A stretch of 64,000 nucleotides of DNA from Aspidapion aeneum (lineage: Eukaryota; Arthropoda; Insecta; Coleoptera; Brentidae), in the NCBI GenBank assembly GCA_963576565.1, contig OY755038.1, positions 175,179,287-175,243,286 of the forward strand, given 5' to 3'. Of the stretch, positions 35,936-48,979 are shown in pieces (positions within the stretch are counted from its first letter, which is position 1; each line of letters begins with the position of its first letter). Position numbers and translations under genes: made by a program. Under the pieces are notes generated by a model. The model did no database searches. It was not told the origin of the DNA and saw nothing but the letters and a program-made list of their open reading frames with translations.

Positions 35936-37284
35936 TATGGCACCGGACTATTCGTAAAAATTACCCGTTTTGACTACATAACTATCCGTAATATTACGTC
36001 CCTAATTAATTTATTTAAATACTCATCTTATAAGTGCGTATGTATGAATCGAAAAGCAATTTGGCAGAGTGTCCATTGTAATTTTAAGTGATTCTGGTTG
36101 TACAGTTGGCTAATGCCGAATTGCCGCCTTCGAAAATAAAAAATATTTCTATTTAAAATTCAGAAAAGTAGTTTGAACCAAAACAAAAAAATTGTGAACC
36201 TTACCTTTTTTTAATTTATACTGGGACTTTCCATCCAATCAGAATCAATCGCTCAGTTTCGCAAAGTTAGAGCAAAGTTAAGGCATTTTTAAACAATGAC
36301 AAACAACCGCCTGTGTTTGAAGCAAATATTGCTACCACTACACTACGACGACGACACCTTACCTCTGTCTGTATACATACATATTTAAATTTTATTTTTT
36401 TTACTTCTTTAAATGATTAATTTAGACAGAACAAAAATACAACGGCAATTTAAAAAGTCCCTGACCTAAACTAACGCGAAACATAAATTTTTTCTGAGCT
36501 TTTTTAATTATGCTTGTAATAATAAATAAATAATATGTGGGTATTAGACCTTCATACATATTACCTTCATTCTGAGTAGTTAACAGAAAAGTATTAATCT
36601 GGAAACGTTCATTTTGTTTTGCTTTACTCACTTTGTTATGCGCCAAAAAAATTCAATAAATTTTCACTTTTTTATAGTAGTATACATAGAGGTTTGGTTG
36701 TTTATTGTTTACATTTATACAAATTTATATTAAATTGGTTTTGATGCCAATATTTAAACTTAATAAATCCCTTAATAAAACTAGGTATTAATCATTTTAA
36801 AGGGCTATGGTAGAAAATTCATATATTTTTTTAGTTAATTAGTTGTTAGGGTAGGCTGATCAGACGGGTTTAGTTATTCTCCGGGAAATTTTAAATAAAA
36901 ACACAGATCATTTATATACTCGTATTAAAAATTTTAAGTACATAATAATACAAAAATATAGATAAAATTTATATTACAAAGATGTTTCGATCAGTAGAAA
37001 TCTCTGGCTATCCTCAAGTGTAAAATAAAGGTTGCTAGGTATTCATCTGCATGGAGAGTATCAGTGATTTGTACTCATCAAAATATTAGGTATAAAATAA
37101 TACAAATCTGGAACAGTATGATTTCTATATAAGTACTTAATCTTAATTAATTATGATAGTTTATATTTATTTCTGTTAAATTGTTACAGCAATGTTGTGT
37201 AGGTAATTTAAAACCAGCGTAAAAAATCTCAATTTGATTTACACGTTAGAACACAATATCCCCAAAAACTAAATATTTTGCAGG
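35936..37284. other. AT-rich non-coding stretch
   Basis: No gene, RNA or repeat family recognised. Confidence 0.45.
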
Positions 37285-37560
37285 AGGGTATTGTCGAAGA
37301 ACACGTGGTTGGACCTATTTTCATTGAGGTTAATTTGAATAGGACTAGAAGCTTCTGCAGCAGAAAACTGTTCCAGCAGCTAGACAATTGTTAGGGGTGA
37401 GATTTGATGAAACATGGTTTCAGCAAGATGGTTGCCCTGCGCATTACATTGGCCTTACTAGAGAATATCTTGATAATGTTGTTCCTAATCAATGATGATC
37501 TGATAAGCACATCTTATGGCCAGTGAGATCGTCCGATCTGCCTCCCAATGATAAAAAACC
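37285..37560 (+). pseudogene. Relic of a mariner/Tc-like DDE transposase
   Basis: In the plus strand one reads IVGEHVVGPIF and, after frameshifts, DETWFQQDGCPAHYIGLTRE, YLDNVVPN and further DRP. QQDG.PAHY followed by REYLD is the pattern around the second catalytic Asp of mariner-superfamily (IS630-like) transposases of arthropods. Multiple stops and frame changes show it is long dead, and no inverted repeats were located. Confidence 0.65.
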
Positions 37561-37847
37561 CAAGTATGTTACTGTAGAACCCTGATTTGTTTTATGGAAA
37601 TAAACAATTGAACTTTATCACAAAAATTTCAAAATTTTCTGAAAGATTTGCCAGTCTGCTGGTTGGCCCGGGCCCGTATTCCCGAAATACATGGAAGTCC
37701 GCTGGCTAAGCTAATGCGCTCAGTCTATTTGCGGTTACTGCTTTGTGCTATAAATTTTTGAGCTGTGAAAATTTAATTACTTATGGTACAAAGATTTTAC
37801 ATAAAAAAGTTGTAAATGTATCCCCTTCTAGAGATTTTATAATTATT

Positions 37848-38620
37848 GAAAGGAATATTGCGAGGACATAGTCAAAAGACCAAAAGAATCAAAAGACCAA
37901 AAGAAAAAATAAGTTTGTTGGGCAAATCCTCAATAGGGGGATATTAGTAGCTCGTATACTACCCGAACAGTATCGGCCTTGTTGGGTATATTCTATCTTC
38001 GGTACGAGCGTAATCAATGTTAACGGACGATAAATGGTGATGATAATATCTAAAAAAAGAAATATGAAACGTGGCCATTTACTGAAAACAGACCAACTGC
38101 CGAATAGCAGTATCAGTCGCGGTAGCCTCGGGTTTGAAGCAAAATTTAGTCAAAAGACCAAAAGAAAAAGTAAGTTTGTGGGCGAATTCTCAATAGGCGG
38201 ATATTAGGGTCTCGCATACTACCCGGGGAGTTTCGGCCTTGTTGGCCACTCTTCGGTATGAACGTAACCAGTGTTAGGGGACGATGAATGGTGATGATGA
38301 TGTCTGAAAATGAAAACATGAAACGTGGAATTTAACTGAAAACAGACGGTAGTCGGGTTTGAGGCAAAATTTAACTTCTAAGACAGCAGCAGTCACAGCA
38401 AATATCTCTAGTTCAAAGTTGTAAAAAAATATTGAGAGGGATATTGCGAGGACATAGTCAAAAGATCAAAAGAAAAATAAGTTTGCGGGTGAATCCTCAA
38501 TAGGGGGATATTTGTAGATACACGGGGAGTTTCCGCCTTGTTGGGAATTTCGATTCGGAACGTAACCAGTGTTAACGTAACATTTACTGAAAACAGACAA
38601 TGCCCTCAGTTCTCGTAACA
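37848..38620 (+). repeat. Three tandem units of about 290 bp
   Basis: Units begin near 37848, 38148 and 38433 and share ACATAGTCAAAAGACCAAAAG, AATAGGGGGATATTAG-like, GGCCTTGTTGGG and GAAACGTGG blocks; the third is shorter. This is a diverged local tandem duplication without coding potential. Confidence 0.75.
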
Positions 38621-40300
38621 TTTTGTCATATTTTCTGGACACCCGTCCATCTTACTTGAATGTTACCTAATTAGTAGGGGGCCTCAAAATGGATTGCCCA
38701 TAACGGCAACGTTGATTTTAGAGACCGTCGGACTGGAACGTTTACACCAGTATTTACTAAAGGGTCTACAGTACTAAGTGCTACAATCCTAGTTTTAAAA
38801 GTCTACATTTTGGTTGAAGGTTTAACTTATTTTTCCCGTGAATGTAATAGTTTTTAATATTTATATAAATTGTTCATAAATACCTTGCGATATGGGTCAT
38901 ATTTTTTTGTTGTAACAAAGACAATATTTCCTCAAAAATGTTATAAATAAACAAAAAGTATAAAATATTTTGGTTTAGAAATGGTAGCCATATTTAAACT
39001 TTTAAACGTCACTAGGAAATGTCAAATAAAAAAGGTGTAAGTCAGTGTCAGCTGTTCACTATATTTTACATATTAACTTTTTAGACAAGTTAGCGACGAT
39101 TAACCGATGGTCAATTGTTTTGGTGACTGTGTAATTGAAAAGGGATTTTAATATATCTTGTGCTTTTCACAGTATTTAAATATTGATAATAAATTTCCAA
39201 AAAATTACATTTCGTTACAAAATTTTTATGTGGTTCTTCTTTATTTCTAAAGTTAATTTGAATTTATATGAGATGAAACTCACTGAGAAATGCTTACTAT
39301 CATATTGCACATTAGGGTGAACCAAATATTTGCAGTTATTTGACCTGTAAGTATTAAAAAAATACACTTAAACCGGTCGGTATCTAGTCTATAGACTTGA
39401 TACTTAAACCCGGTCCACAATGCTAAGTCTTAAGGTCTTAGTAAATACTGGTGTAAAAGCCTGTCAAGCAAAGACCTTTTAGGGGCACATATATTTTTAA
39501 TTAAAAACTATTATCTCAAAAACTTGCCGACAAAAAGGTTTGATCCTCTAAAACACCATGCGCCTTACAAGATATTATAAAATGTATTTTTTTGTAAAGA
39601 GCTCATTTATTTATATTTTTATATAAATATTTTTTGTGTGACTAATCTAGTCACTCAAAATCTAAAAAATCAAAAGATTTTTAAAAAGGGGTGTTTAATA
39701 TTAATATGAACAAAAACTCAAAATTCAAAAACGTTAATAATTGCTGCCTTTAAGAAATATAAAGGGGAATTTTCATTCAGTAAAGCAATTCCAGGGTCAA
39801 GTTGTCTTGTATCTTGTATCTCTCCAAATTTTCCAGAGTATTTATGTATTAACTTTATCCTGCACGTGAAGTACTTTAGAAACTTCCTGCATGTCAAAAT
39901 TGTGTTTATGTATCATAACCGGATTTCCGAACGAAAGCTTACTGTCGTAAGAGCGTAAATGTTTTTTTATTCTGTCATCATTGTCCAATTGAGCACTACA
40001 ATCTTAGCAACAAATTCAGCTACAATAAGTGAAGCAATAAAAAACAATGTAAAAAATTTGAACAATATTTTATACAAAAACCATCAAAACTTTGCAAAAT
40101 ATTGTATAAATACGGTAAACTTAATAATAATAAATGAGATCGCGGTAAACATAATATTAATAACTGAGATCGCTAAGTGTTTCTGTTGAACAAGTTTAAC
40201 TTTGCTCTCGGGAGTGCTCAAATTAATGACGAGGCACAAGCGAGTATTAAAAGAAATACAATAACAAAATCTAAGACATAAAAGTGCATATACGCCAAAC
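38621..40300. other. Non-coding with candidate inverted-repeat element
   Basis: TTTACACCAGTATTTACTAA at 38741-38760 recurs inverted (TTAGTAAATACTGGTGTAAA) near 39435. The flanks of about 80 bp are alike, so a MITE of about 780 bp (about 38700-39480) is possible. No gene. Confidence 0.45.
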
Positions 40301-40620
40301 TGCGAATGCACAGCATGCGCGTAGCTTACTCGCTTTATGTGCGCAGCTCGCGCGCCGTATGTGTGCCGCTCACCGAATTCATTATAATGAACTTCCTACG
40401 ATCCACGGAAAATGAACAAACTGCCGATGCCGTCTCAAAGGATCTGCGAACATACAAAGAGGAGCCGAAGAAAGCCGGTTTTTGACAAACGGCAAGCGCG
40501 CAACTTGAAAACAGGACGAAACCGTGTTTGCACGCGGAGTGTAAGCAGCGCACAACCAGAGCGCCAGTGGCGTACATACATCGCGTTTGCGGAGCAATTT
40601 TGGTGTATACGTACTCTAAT
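40301..40620 (-). repeat. GC-rich dispersed repeat, copy 2 (inverted)
   Basis: The inverted counterpart of 26480-26735, again much GC-richer than the flanks, with GATCCACGGAAAATG and GGATCTGCGAACA. The overlapping short frames on both strands are not considered genes. Confidence 0.6.
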
Positions 40621-42286
40621 TTTTATTATTTAATGCGCTCCGCAATTTAAAATATACGCGTGCATCCTAATCTGAAAATTATTAAACGCTCGCCTTATTT
40701 CTGCTGCTTCAAGTAATCTTACAGCAACGGTGATTCTGCGAATCATATCTGCGCTTGAAGTTTTAAAACTAAATCTTTGAAACCTCCCACATAAATTAAA
40801 TAATAAGTGCTGTGAGATCCAGGAATCGAGGTTGACAATTGGCAAGGCTACTATAATAATGACATTTGGGGATTAAAAAATTGGAAAAACAGATGTGTTT
40901 ATCTTCATTTTGCATAACTTTTGTAAAATAAGTTACCAATCTTCCCCCGAAAATTAGCAGAGATCATTTTTGGTAATATTCGGAAAACAAGAAAATAAGG
41001 AACTCGGAGTTGTCTACCACACTCAGCTAACAGGGCCGTACCCGGAAAAAAAATTCGGGGTAAGATGAAAAAGTTTTAATAAAATGTTGCATATTGTGCA
41101 ATTTTTTGTCTTGCTTCTGTTGGAAAAATATATTTTAACATTTTATCGACTATTTCATTAGGGCGATTGATCGGTTCGGTTCGGTTGGGTTCGCTTTATC
41201 GACCTTGGGGTACGGCCTGGCCAATATGACCGAACCGAACCGAACCAGTGTCTTGGCACGACTGTACTGGCCCCTTTACGCTAACCTATAATAATTAGGC
41301 CTAGATTGTAAATCATAGGATCGCACACGCCAAGCTATAAAACTTAATACCTTTAACAAAGAAACGCAAGAAATAAACAAAGTTTTGAACAAAATTTTTT
41401 ATTAGGTAGATAATTTCAAAATATTTGTAAAATTATAATTTTTTTAAATATAAAAAATATCTAATAATTTTAAAAAATATTCAGGAATTTTCAAAATATC
41501 CAAAACATAAATTAAGTAAAGAAATGTCGCAGTTTTGTCTTGATTCTCTTATATTGTAAAAATATAATGGTTTGGAGCCTAAGAAGGAAATTTAGAATCT
41601 TGCATTTTTGCGTACCGTGATAAAATTTTCCACTGAGGTTGTAGACACCTAATACTAGAGATACCATTTTAAAAGTGGTGATCCAATGGAACCCAGTGCA
41701 CGGCCCAGAGAGGGGTGCGTACTTGAAGTGGGTCTGGAAAAATACCATTGACTTCTATACCCTACGGGTAGACCCGGCATGGACCTAAATTGCCATTATA
41801 TCAAGCTTTTATCGCAATTGATCAAATACAAGTAAGAATTTAATGAGCAAGATAGGGATAAAAATAGAATGTCGGTTTGGTAAGTCCGGACACATGCAAC
41901 ATCGCAAAAATATTCTATTTGCTTGTCTTGGATAAAAAAGGGCAGTGGCGGCGCAAAATAAAAATTTTGAATTCCACTAGAATTTTTTTATCAACAATTT
42001 TCTATTTGAATAATAAATAATTCATGAATACTTACTTGTGTATACTGTGTTTACAAAATTCTCTTCAGTAAAAAAAAAGAGTAAAAAGAATTTCTAAGCA
42101 TGCTAAGTGCAGTGGATGTATTAAAATTATTGTTTTCATCTTAGAACTTTACAAATGTTGTATCTTCCAGGTAAAATATTTTCTTTCTTTGAACAAGGGT
42201 CTTCTTCAACTCTTCTCTTCTTGGGTGGACACATGTTATGCTCGAGTCAGATGAAATTTCGGAACTAAAAATTTTAATTCGGAATG
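40621..42286. other. Non-coding, with a small AACCG/CGGTT hairpin
   Basis: 41169-41247 contains GGTTCGGTTCGGTTGGG and the opposing GACCGAACCGAACCGAACC, forming a hairpin of the same pentamer type as the satellite 2 kb away. The rest is AT-rich and unassigned. Confidence 0.5.
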
Positions 42287-42926
42287 GGACAATTGGGCGC
42301 CGGGCCAACTCGGCGCCGCCAACATTGCGCCACGCCGGGCCTAATGGGCGCCGGGCCAACTCAGCGCCGGACTATTTTTTTTCGATAAAATGTGCAGATA
42401 AAAAACAAAATAAATGTTATTTATACAAAAATTTCAACATCTATTAAGTCGAGTGTTGAACTTTGGTAGGTGTAGTGTTCTGCGACTTGAAACACCGCCA
42501 AGTTCCATATTCGATACATATCGATGCATAAATAAGAAAGTCCGCCATTTTGGATCCGCCATTTTAATTTTTTTAAGTTTGAGGGTAAAACTGTATTAAG
42601 TGATCCCAAACACTTCAAATTTTCAAGTTTGAGACAAATCGGTTTAAAAATAAAAAAAATCCTCCAAATTTCAACACTCGACTTAATGGATTTAACTCTA
42701 ACAAAACCAAATTTCAAGAATATTACGTAAAGGATTTTTTAAAGATGTTTTTCATAAATAATAATATATCTATTTTGTTTTTCATCTGCACATTTTATCA
42801 AGAAAAAATATTTTAGTCCGGCGCCCAGTTGGCTCGGCGTCCAGTTGGCCCGGCGCCCAGTTGGTCTGCCGCCCCGTTGGCCCGCCGCCCAGTTGGTGGC
42901 GCCGAGTTGTCGGCGCCCAGTTGTCC
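42287..42926. mobile_element. Inverted-repeat element with GGCGCCxAGTTGG subterminal repeats
   Basis: The tips are GGACAATTGGGCGCCGGG and the inverted GGACAACTGGGCGCCGAC. Both ends carry arrays of a roughly 16-bp unit (CGGCGCCCAGTTGGCC and variants; at least six on the right). Inside, a second inverted pair includes TTTCAACA..ATTAAGTCGAGTGTTGAA. About 640 bp, no transposase. The GC-rich ends contrast with the AT-rich centre. Confidence 0.8.
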
Positions 42927-43385
42927 TAGACTGCAACACATTTCAGGGGTCTGGTACGTTTTACCACATTTCTTAAAACCACGAAGTTTTTTGAAAAATT
43001 ATAATTTTAGACCATTTTATAGTGATTTCTAAAAAAAAATTGCGGAAAATCGTATATTTTGTAAAAAAATTGAAATTGAAAAATTTCTAAAACCCATACA
43101 AATTGCTACAAAAGAAGCGTTTTCTCATTTCAAACTGAAACAAAACGGTCCCTGACGTCTATCAGCTGTTAACAAAAACTTGAAATAACTAAGGTCACTG
43201 ATCGAAATGGGGTCAGTTTTTTTGGTCATTTTATGAAAATGCACAATTTTTAAAGAAGCATGAAATTCAAAACAAAATCAAGAAAATTATGATTCCTACA
43301 TTTTTACAATTAAAAATAAGTTTAATTGAACATTATATTAATTTTTATTCTTTTAAACACTAAAAATTAATAATTATTTACTTTT

Positions 43386-43937
43386 TTTAAATTTATCGAA
43401 GGTCTAACCAAACAAAACCAAACTGAACCGATCCGTATCGAAATGAACCATATCAAACCGAATCTAACGGTTCGGTTTGGTTCGGTTCGATTTGGTTAAA
43501 CTAAACCGTACCTAACTGAATGTAGCTAAACCTAACCGAAACAAACTGAACCTAGCGGAACCTAACCAAACATAATCAAACTGAACCAAACCTAGCCGAA
43601 CAAAAGTGAACCTAACCGAACCGATTCGAAACGAACCGAACCGAACCAGACCGAATCTGGCTGAACCTAACCAAAACAAATTAAACCTAGCCGAACCTAA
43701 CCAAACATAATCAAACTGAACCAAACCTACCCGAACCTACCCGAACCAAACCGAACCGAACCGAACCGAGTTAAACCAATCAAACCAAACCAAACCGAAC
43801 CGTTAGATTCGGTTTGGTTCGGTTCGATTTGGTTAAACTAAACCGAACCTAACCGAATGTAGCTAAACCTAACCTAAACAATTAGCGGAACATAATGAAA
43901 CTGAACCAACCTAACCCACCTAACCAACCCAACCTAA
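43386..43937. repeat. Degenerate AACCG/AACCT pentamer region
   Basis: A gradient of imperfect AACCN pentamers (AACCG, AACCA, AACCT). It contains two direct copies of a block with GGTTCGGTTTGGTTCGGTTC (about 43471 and 43807) and two of TAACCAAACATAATCAAACT (about 43564 and 43700). Likely the diverged edge of the adjoining satellite. Confidence 0.85.
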
Positions 43938-46318
43938 CCCACCTAACCAACCCAACCTAACCCAACCTAACCCAACCTAACCCAACCTAACCCAACCTAA
44001 CCCAACCTAACCCAACCTAACCCAACCTAACCCAACCTAACCCAACCTAACCCAACCTAACCCAACCTAACCCAACCTAACCCAACCTAACCCAACCTAA
44101 CCCAACCTAACCCAACCTAACCCAACCTAACCCAACCTAACCCAACCCAACCCAACCCAACCCAACCCAACCCGACCCAACCCAACACAACCCAACCCAA
44201 CCCAACCCAACCCAACCCAACCCAACCCAACCCAACCCAACCCAACCCAACCCAACCCAACCCAACCCAACCCAACCCAACCCAACCCAACCCAACCCAA
44301 CCCAACCCAACCCAACCCAACCCAACCCAACCCAACCCAACCCAACCCAACCCAACCCAACCCAACCCAACCCAACCCAACCCAACCCAACCCAACCCAA
44401 CCCAACCCAACCCAACCCAACCCAACCCAACCCAACCCAACCCAACCCAACCCAACCCAACCCAACCCAACCCAACCCAACCCAACCCAACCCAACCCAA
44501 CCCAACCCAACCCAACCCAACCCAACCCAACCCAACCCAACCCAACCCAACCCAACCCAACCCAACCCAACCCAACCCAACCCAACCCAACCCAACCCAA
44601 CCCAACCCAACCCAACCCAACCCAACCCAACCCAACCCAACCCAACCCAACCCAACCCAACCCAACCCAACCCAACCCAACCCAACCCAACCCAACCCAA
44701 CCCAACCCAACCCAACCCAACCCAACCCAACCCAACCCAACCCAACCCAACCCAACCCAACCCAACCCAACCCAACCCAACCCAACCCAACCCAACCCAA
44801 CCCAACCCAACCCAACCCAACCCAACCCAACCCAACCCAACCCAACCCAACCCAACCCAACCCAACCCAACCCAACCCAACCCAACCCAACCCAACCCAA
44901 CCCAACCCAACCCAACCCAACCCAACCCAACCCAACCCAACCCAACCCAACCCAACCCAACCCAACCCAACCCAACCCAACCCAACCCAACCCAACCCAA
45001 CCCAACCCAACCCAACCCAACCCAACCCAACCCAACCCAACCCAACCCAACCCAACCCAACCCAACCCAACCCAACCCAACCCAACCCAACCCAACCCAA
45101 CCCAACCCAACCCAACCCAACCCAACCCAACCCAACCCAACCCAACCCAACCCAACCCAACCCAACCCAACCCAACCCAACCCAACCCAACCCAACCCAA
45201 CCCAACCCAACCCAACCCAACCCAACCCAACCCAACCCAACCCAACCCAACCCAACCCAACCCAACCCAACCCAACCCAACCCAACCCAACCCAACCCAA
45301 CCCAACCCAACCCAACCCAACCCAACCCAACCCAACCCAACCCAACCCAACCCAACCCAACCCAACCCAACCCAACCCAACCCAACCCAACCCAACCCAA
45401 CCCAACCCAACCCAACCCAACCCAACCCAACCCAACCCAACCCAACCCAACCCAACGTAACCCAACCCAACCTAACCCAACCTAACCCAACCTAACCCAA
45501 CCTAACCCAACCTAACCCAACCTAACCCAACCTAACCCAACCTAACCCAACCTAACCCAACCTAACCCAACCTAACCCAACCTAACCCAACCTAAACCAA
45601 CCTAACCCAACCTAACCCAACCTAACCCAACCTAACCCAACCTAACCCAACCTAACCCAACCTAACCCAACCTAACCCAACCTAACCCAACCTAACCCAA
45701 CCTAACCCAACCTAACCCAACCTAACCCAACCTAACCCAACATAACCCAACCTAACCCAACCTAACCCAACCTAACCCAACCTAACCCAACCTAATCCAA
45801 CCTAACCCAACCTAACCCAACCTAAACCAACCTAACCCAACCTAACCCAACCTAACCCAACCTAACCCAACCTAACCCAACCCAACCTAACCCAACCTAA
45901 CCCAACCTAACCCAACCTAACCCAACCTAACCCAACCTAACCCAACCTAACCCAACCTAACCCAACCTAACCCAACCTAACCCAACCTAACCCAACCTAA
46001 CCCAACCTAACCCAACCTAACCCAACCTAACCCAACCTAACCCAACCTAACCCAACCTAACCCAACCCAACCTAACCCAACCTAACCCAACCTAACCCAA
46101 CCTAACCCAACCTAACCCAACCTAACCCAACCTAACCCAACCTAACCCAACCTAACCCAACCTAACCCAACCTAACCCAACCTAACCCAACCTAACCCAA
46201 CCTAACCCAACCTAACCCAACCTAACCCAACCTAACCCAACCTAACTCAACCTAACCCAACCTAAACCAACCTAACCCAACCTAACCCAACCTAACCCAA
46301 CATAACCCAACCTAACCT
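43938..46318. repeat. Telomere-like satellite: (CCCAACCTAA)n flanking (CCCAA)n
   Basis: From 43938 to 44140 and 45471 to 46318 the unit is the 10-mer CCCAACCTAA, that is, the insect telomere pentamer CCTAA alternating with CCCAA. From 44141 to 45470 it is almost pure CCCAA (about 265 units; single variants near 44173, 44187 and 45457). Two extra CCCAA pentamers shift the phase near 45881 and 46061, and a handful of point variants (CATAA, CTCAA, AACCAA) occur in the right block. The G-rich strand is the minus strand, reading TTGGG or TTAGGTTGGG. The 442-447-residue frames on the minus strand in all three phases are an artefact of a 5-bp unit with no stop. Confidence 0.98.
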
Positions 46319-48975
46319 ACCTAGTTGTTAATAAATATAGTAAAAGTTGTTAGGTTTATGTCCAGCTGGTAACCATTGTCCATAATCGTCGGAAATCGAG
46401 TTAGAATTAGTGTATGCGACCATAAACAATGAGTGGCGCGTGAGTGTTTGGTCTTCAAATTTTTTTAGGGAAATTTTTCAAAATCTTTTTTTTCGCATTC
46501 GGGGCACCCTAATAAACCGTAATATGGTCACCCTAATCCATCGCAATCAAAGAAAATCGGTAATCGAAGTGTCACAAATTTTTTGTTGGTTTCTATTCTT
46601 CTTTTATATTATATAGGACATAATTATTAATTAAACTAAGTGACCTTATTAAGTAGGACAGCATGATGGTCAAATGACATTAGAAGGACATACACATATG
46701 ATACCGGCCTGTAGACCGGTCGCGGTGGCGTCATATAATAATAAATATATACTTTCGCGATGAAAGACCAAAATTTAACCTAAAATTACTGTAAAGTCCG
46801 CAAAAAACATAAAATTTATCGAAATTTATAAAAACATAGATCAGTGTGTGTAACAATTCATCAAGATATATGAAACTCGACCGTGACATGTTAAAAGTTT
46901 GGTTCGAAAAAACAAAAACAACTGGATAAAAATCGGTATGTAAGCATTTAAAAAAAAATCATTTTTAAGAAAATCAAATACTTTTTGTTAATTTTCATGC
47001 AATGCAAAAAACCTTGTTGTAATAAGTTTTGAGTAGGGTGGTAAAAGGTACCAGAACCCATTTCAGGATAAATTATTATTAAAAAATAATCGTGCGGGGA
47101 AGTGACACTTTCTGAATCAAAATGTGTGAGGGTAAAATCGCTCGGTCGCAGAAAAAACTATCTATCGTGACGCTACTAAACTTTCTCGTGTTTTAGCAAA
47201 AACTATAGGTCAAGACGACTTACCCATGAAATGTTGTTTTTTTATCGATTTTTTTTCTTCTTTTGCACAAAAAACAATTTCGGACCATGTTTGAACTCAA
47301 ATAGTTACTTCTAAACTTGTTTTTAAACGTTTTAAGATTTATTTTGTAATATTCCCGCACAAAATTCAAAAAAATTTAATTCCGTACTTAGACAACATTG
47401 TCTATCAGTTTTCCCTATATAAACCGAATAACAGGTAGAATCACTCAAAATACGGCAGGTGGATTAAAGGTAGCCAGCTGCTTTTCTGTCGCACTTATGC
47501 CGTCAGTGTGAAAGAGATAAAAGTACCCATATATTATCTAGGGTATTATTAGCATGCAAAATCACCCTATCTTTGTCCGTTTCACATGTTCAATAATGTC
47601 TATCTCTGTTTTTATTGTAAAAGAAATACCGGCCCATAGAAACCAATTTGGGTAGGGTCAATAAAAAATGCCTTGTCTTTCCGTCTCTAACGCCCTTTCA
47701 GAGCGTTATACAACTCAATGAAAAATACTCATTTCGCGTACAATTTATTATTTATTATACCTTATAGCTATGTAGCTTATAAGCCGAAAAAATCTATAAA
47801 ATTAATGGTTGAATTTTTTTTTTAAAGATAGAGTAGAGCAAAAGAAGGAGGATACATTTTATTTTGTCTAAAGTGGTCGTGTGGGGTCGTATCAGTTGTT
47901 CTTTCTTATAGTAGAGTAAATTTGTAAAATAAAGCTGCAAAAATGGTATATTTTTTTATATTTGGCATAGTAGTACCTAACACCAAAAGCCAAATTTTCG
48001 AGGATCCCCGATTTTTCGGCTTCAGAATTCAAGATGGCGGCTACCAAATTTAAAAAAAAAATGAATTACCTGCTTTAAAAGAAATTAGATTAATTTTGAT
48101 GGATTTACTTTAAGTCAAAACTATTCAATTTCAAAACAAAATGGCGGCTATATTAAAAAAAAATCGTTATTGTTCGATTTTTTTTAAAACTTTTTGTGTA
48201 ATTTTAATTTTTAATGCCTCATTTAAACATGCTGAAAAAATATTCCTAGTTCCGCAGACGACAAAAAAGATGGCGCTTAATAAGTCACAAGTAAAAGAGA
48301 TCTTCATAAAAGTTACAATTTGACATTTAGCATTTTAAGATGGCGATCGTAGTTCAGATAAAAAAGTAATTTTTTCGTTCTTGTTTGACGGAACTAGTGT
48401 TTCCGTGTACTATATCCATTTATACTAATTGATTTTAAATATTTCATAATAAATGACATGACATATGTCTATTATTAACAAAGATGGTGGCGTTTACAAT
48501 ATAAAAACAACAGTATCTTTTTGGTTTAGTAATTTTTTTTTCCAAAATATGTAGTTTTATATGACCCATAATTAGTTTTAAGTTATAATGTACAAAAAAA
48601 TATAATTTATTTATTTTTTAAAAATGGCGGCCAAAAAAGTAAATAAAAAGCATTTTTGTTTTTTTTTAAATTTACCAAAAAAAACTGGAGAAAACAAGAC
48701 ATCTCGATAAACAACACACAGATATTTTAAAAATATCAAAAAAGTGGACATATGTCAAGTACCGGGTGATTTGATCGAATTGAATATATTTTACTTTATA
48801 GTTATCTCCGTTAATATTGATCTAATAGTAACGGTTAAATAAGTAAAGTTAAATAATTTTTCTTCGTCGAAAATAACACTTTTTCTAGCCATTGCTGCGC
48901 GGGCTAGGAAAGTAAAAATATACCCTATTTGCAGTTTTTTTTGAAATACCCTACAAATTTACTATTATTAAATTA
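46319..48975. other. Non-coding, AT-rich, with recurrent AAGATGGCGGC words
   Basis: No gene is recognised. ATGGCG-containing words preceded by A-runs occur at about 48034, 48141, 48269, 48339, 48484 and 48624, like a very degenerate repeat. The 46410-46616 and 48141-48323 frames lack protein character. Confidence 0.45.
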
Positions 48976-48979
48976 TTTA

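Noticed and set aside
43512..43724. Minus-strand frame rich in FGSVRFG-like repeats
   Set aside because: Translation of the degenerate AACCG/AACCT pentamers.
44117..45470. Three overlapping 442-447-residue minus-strand frames of GLGWV repeats
   Set aside because: A 5-bp repeat without stop codons gives open frames in every phase; this is a satellite, not protein.
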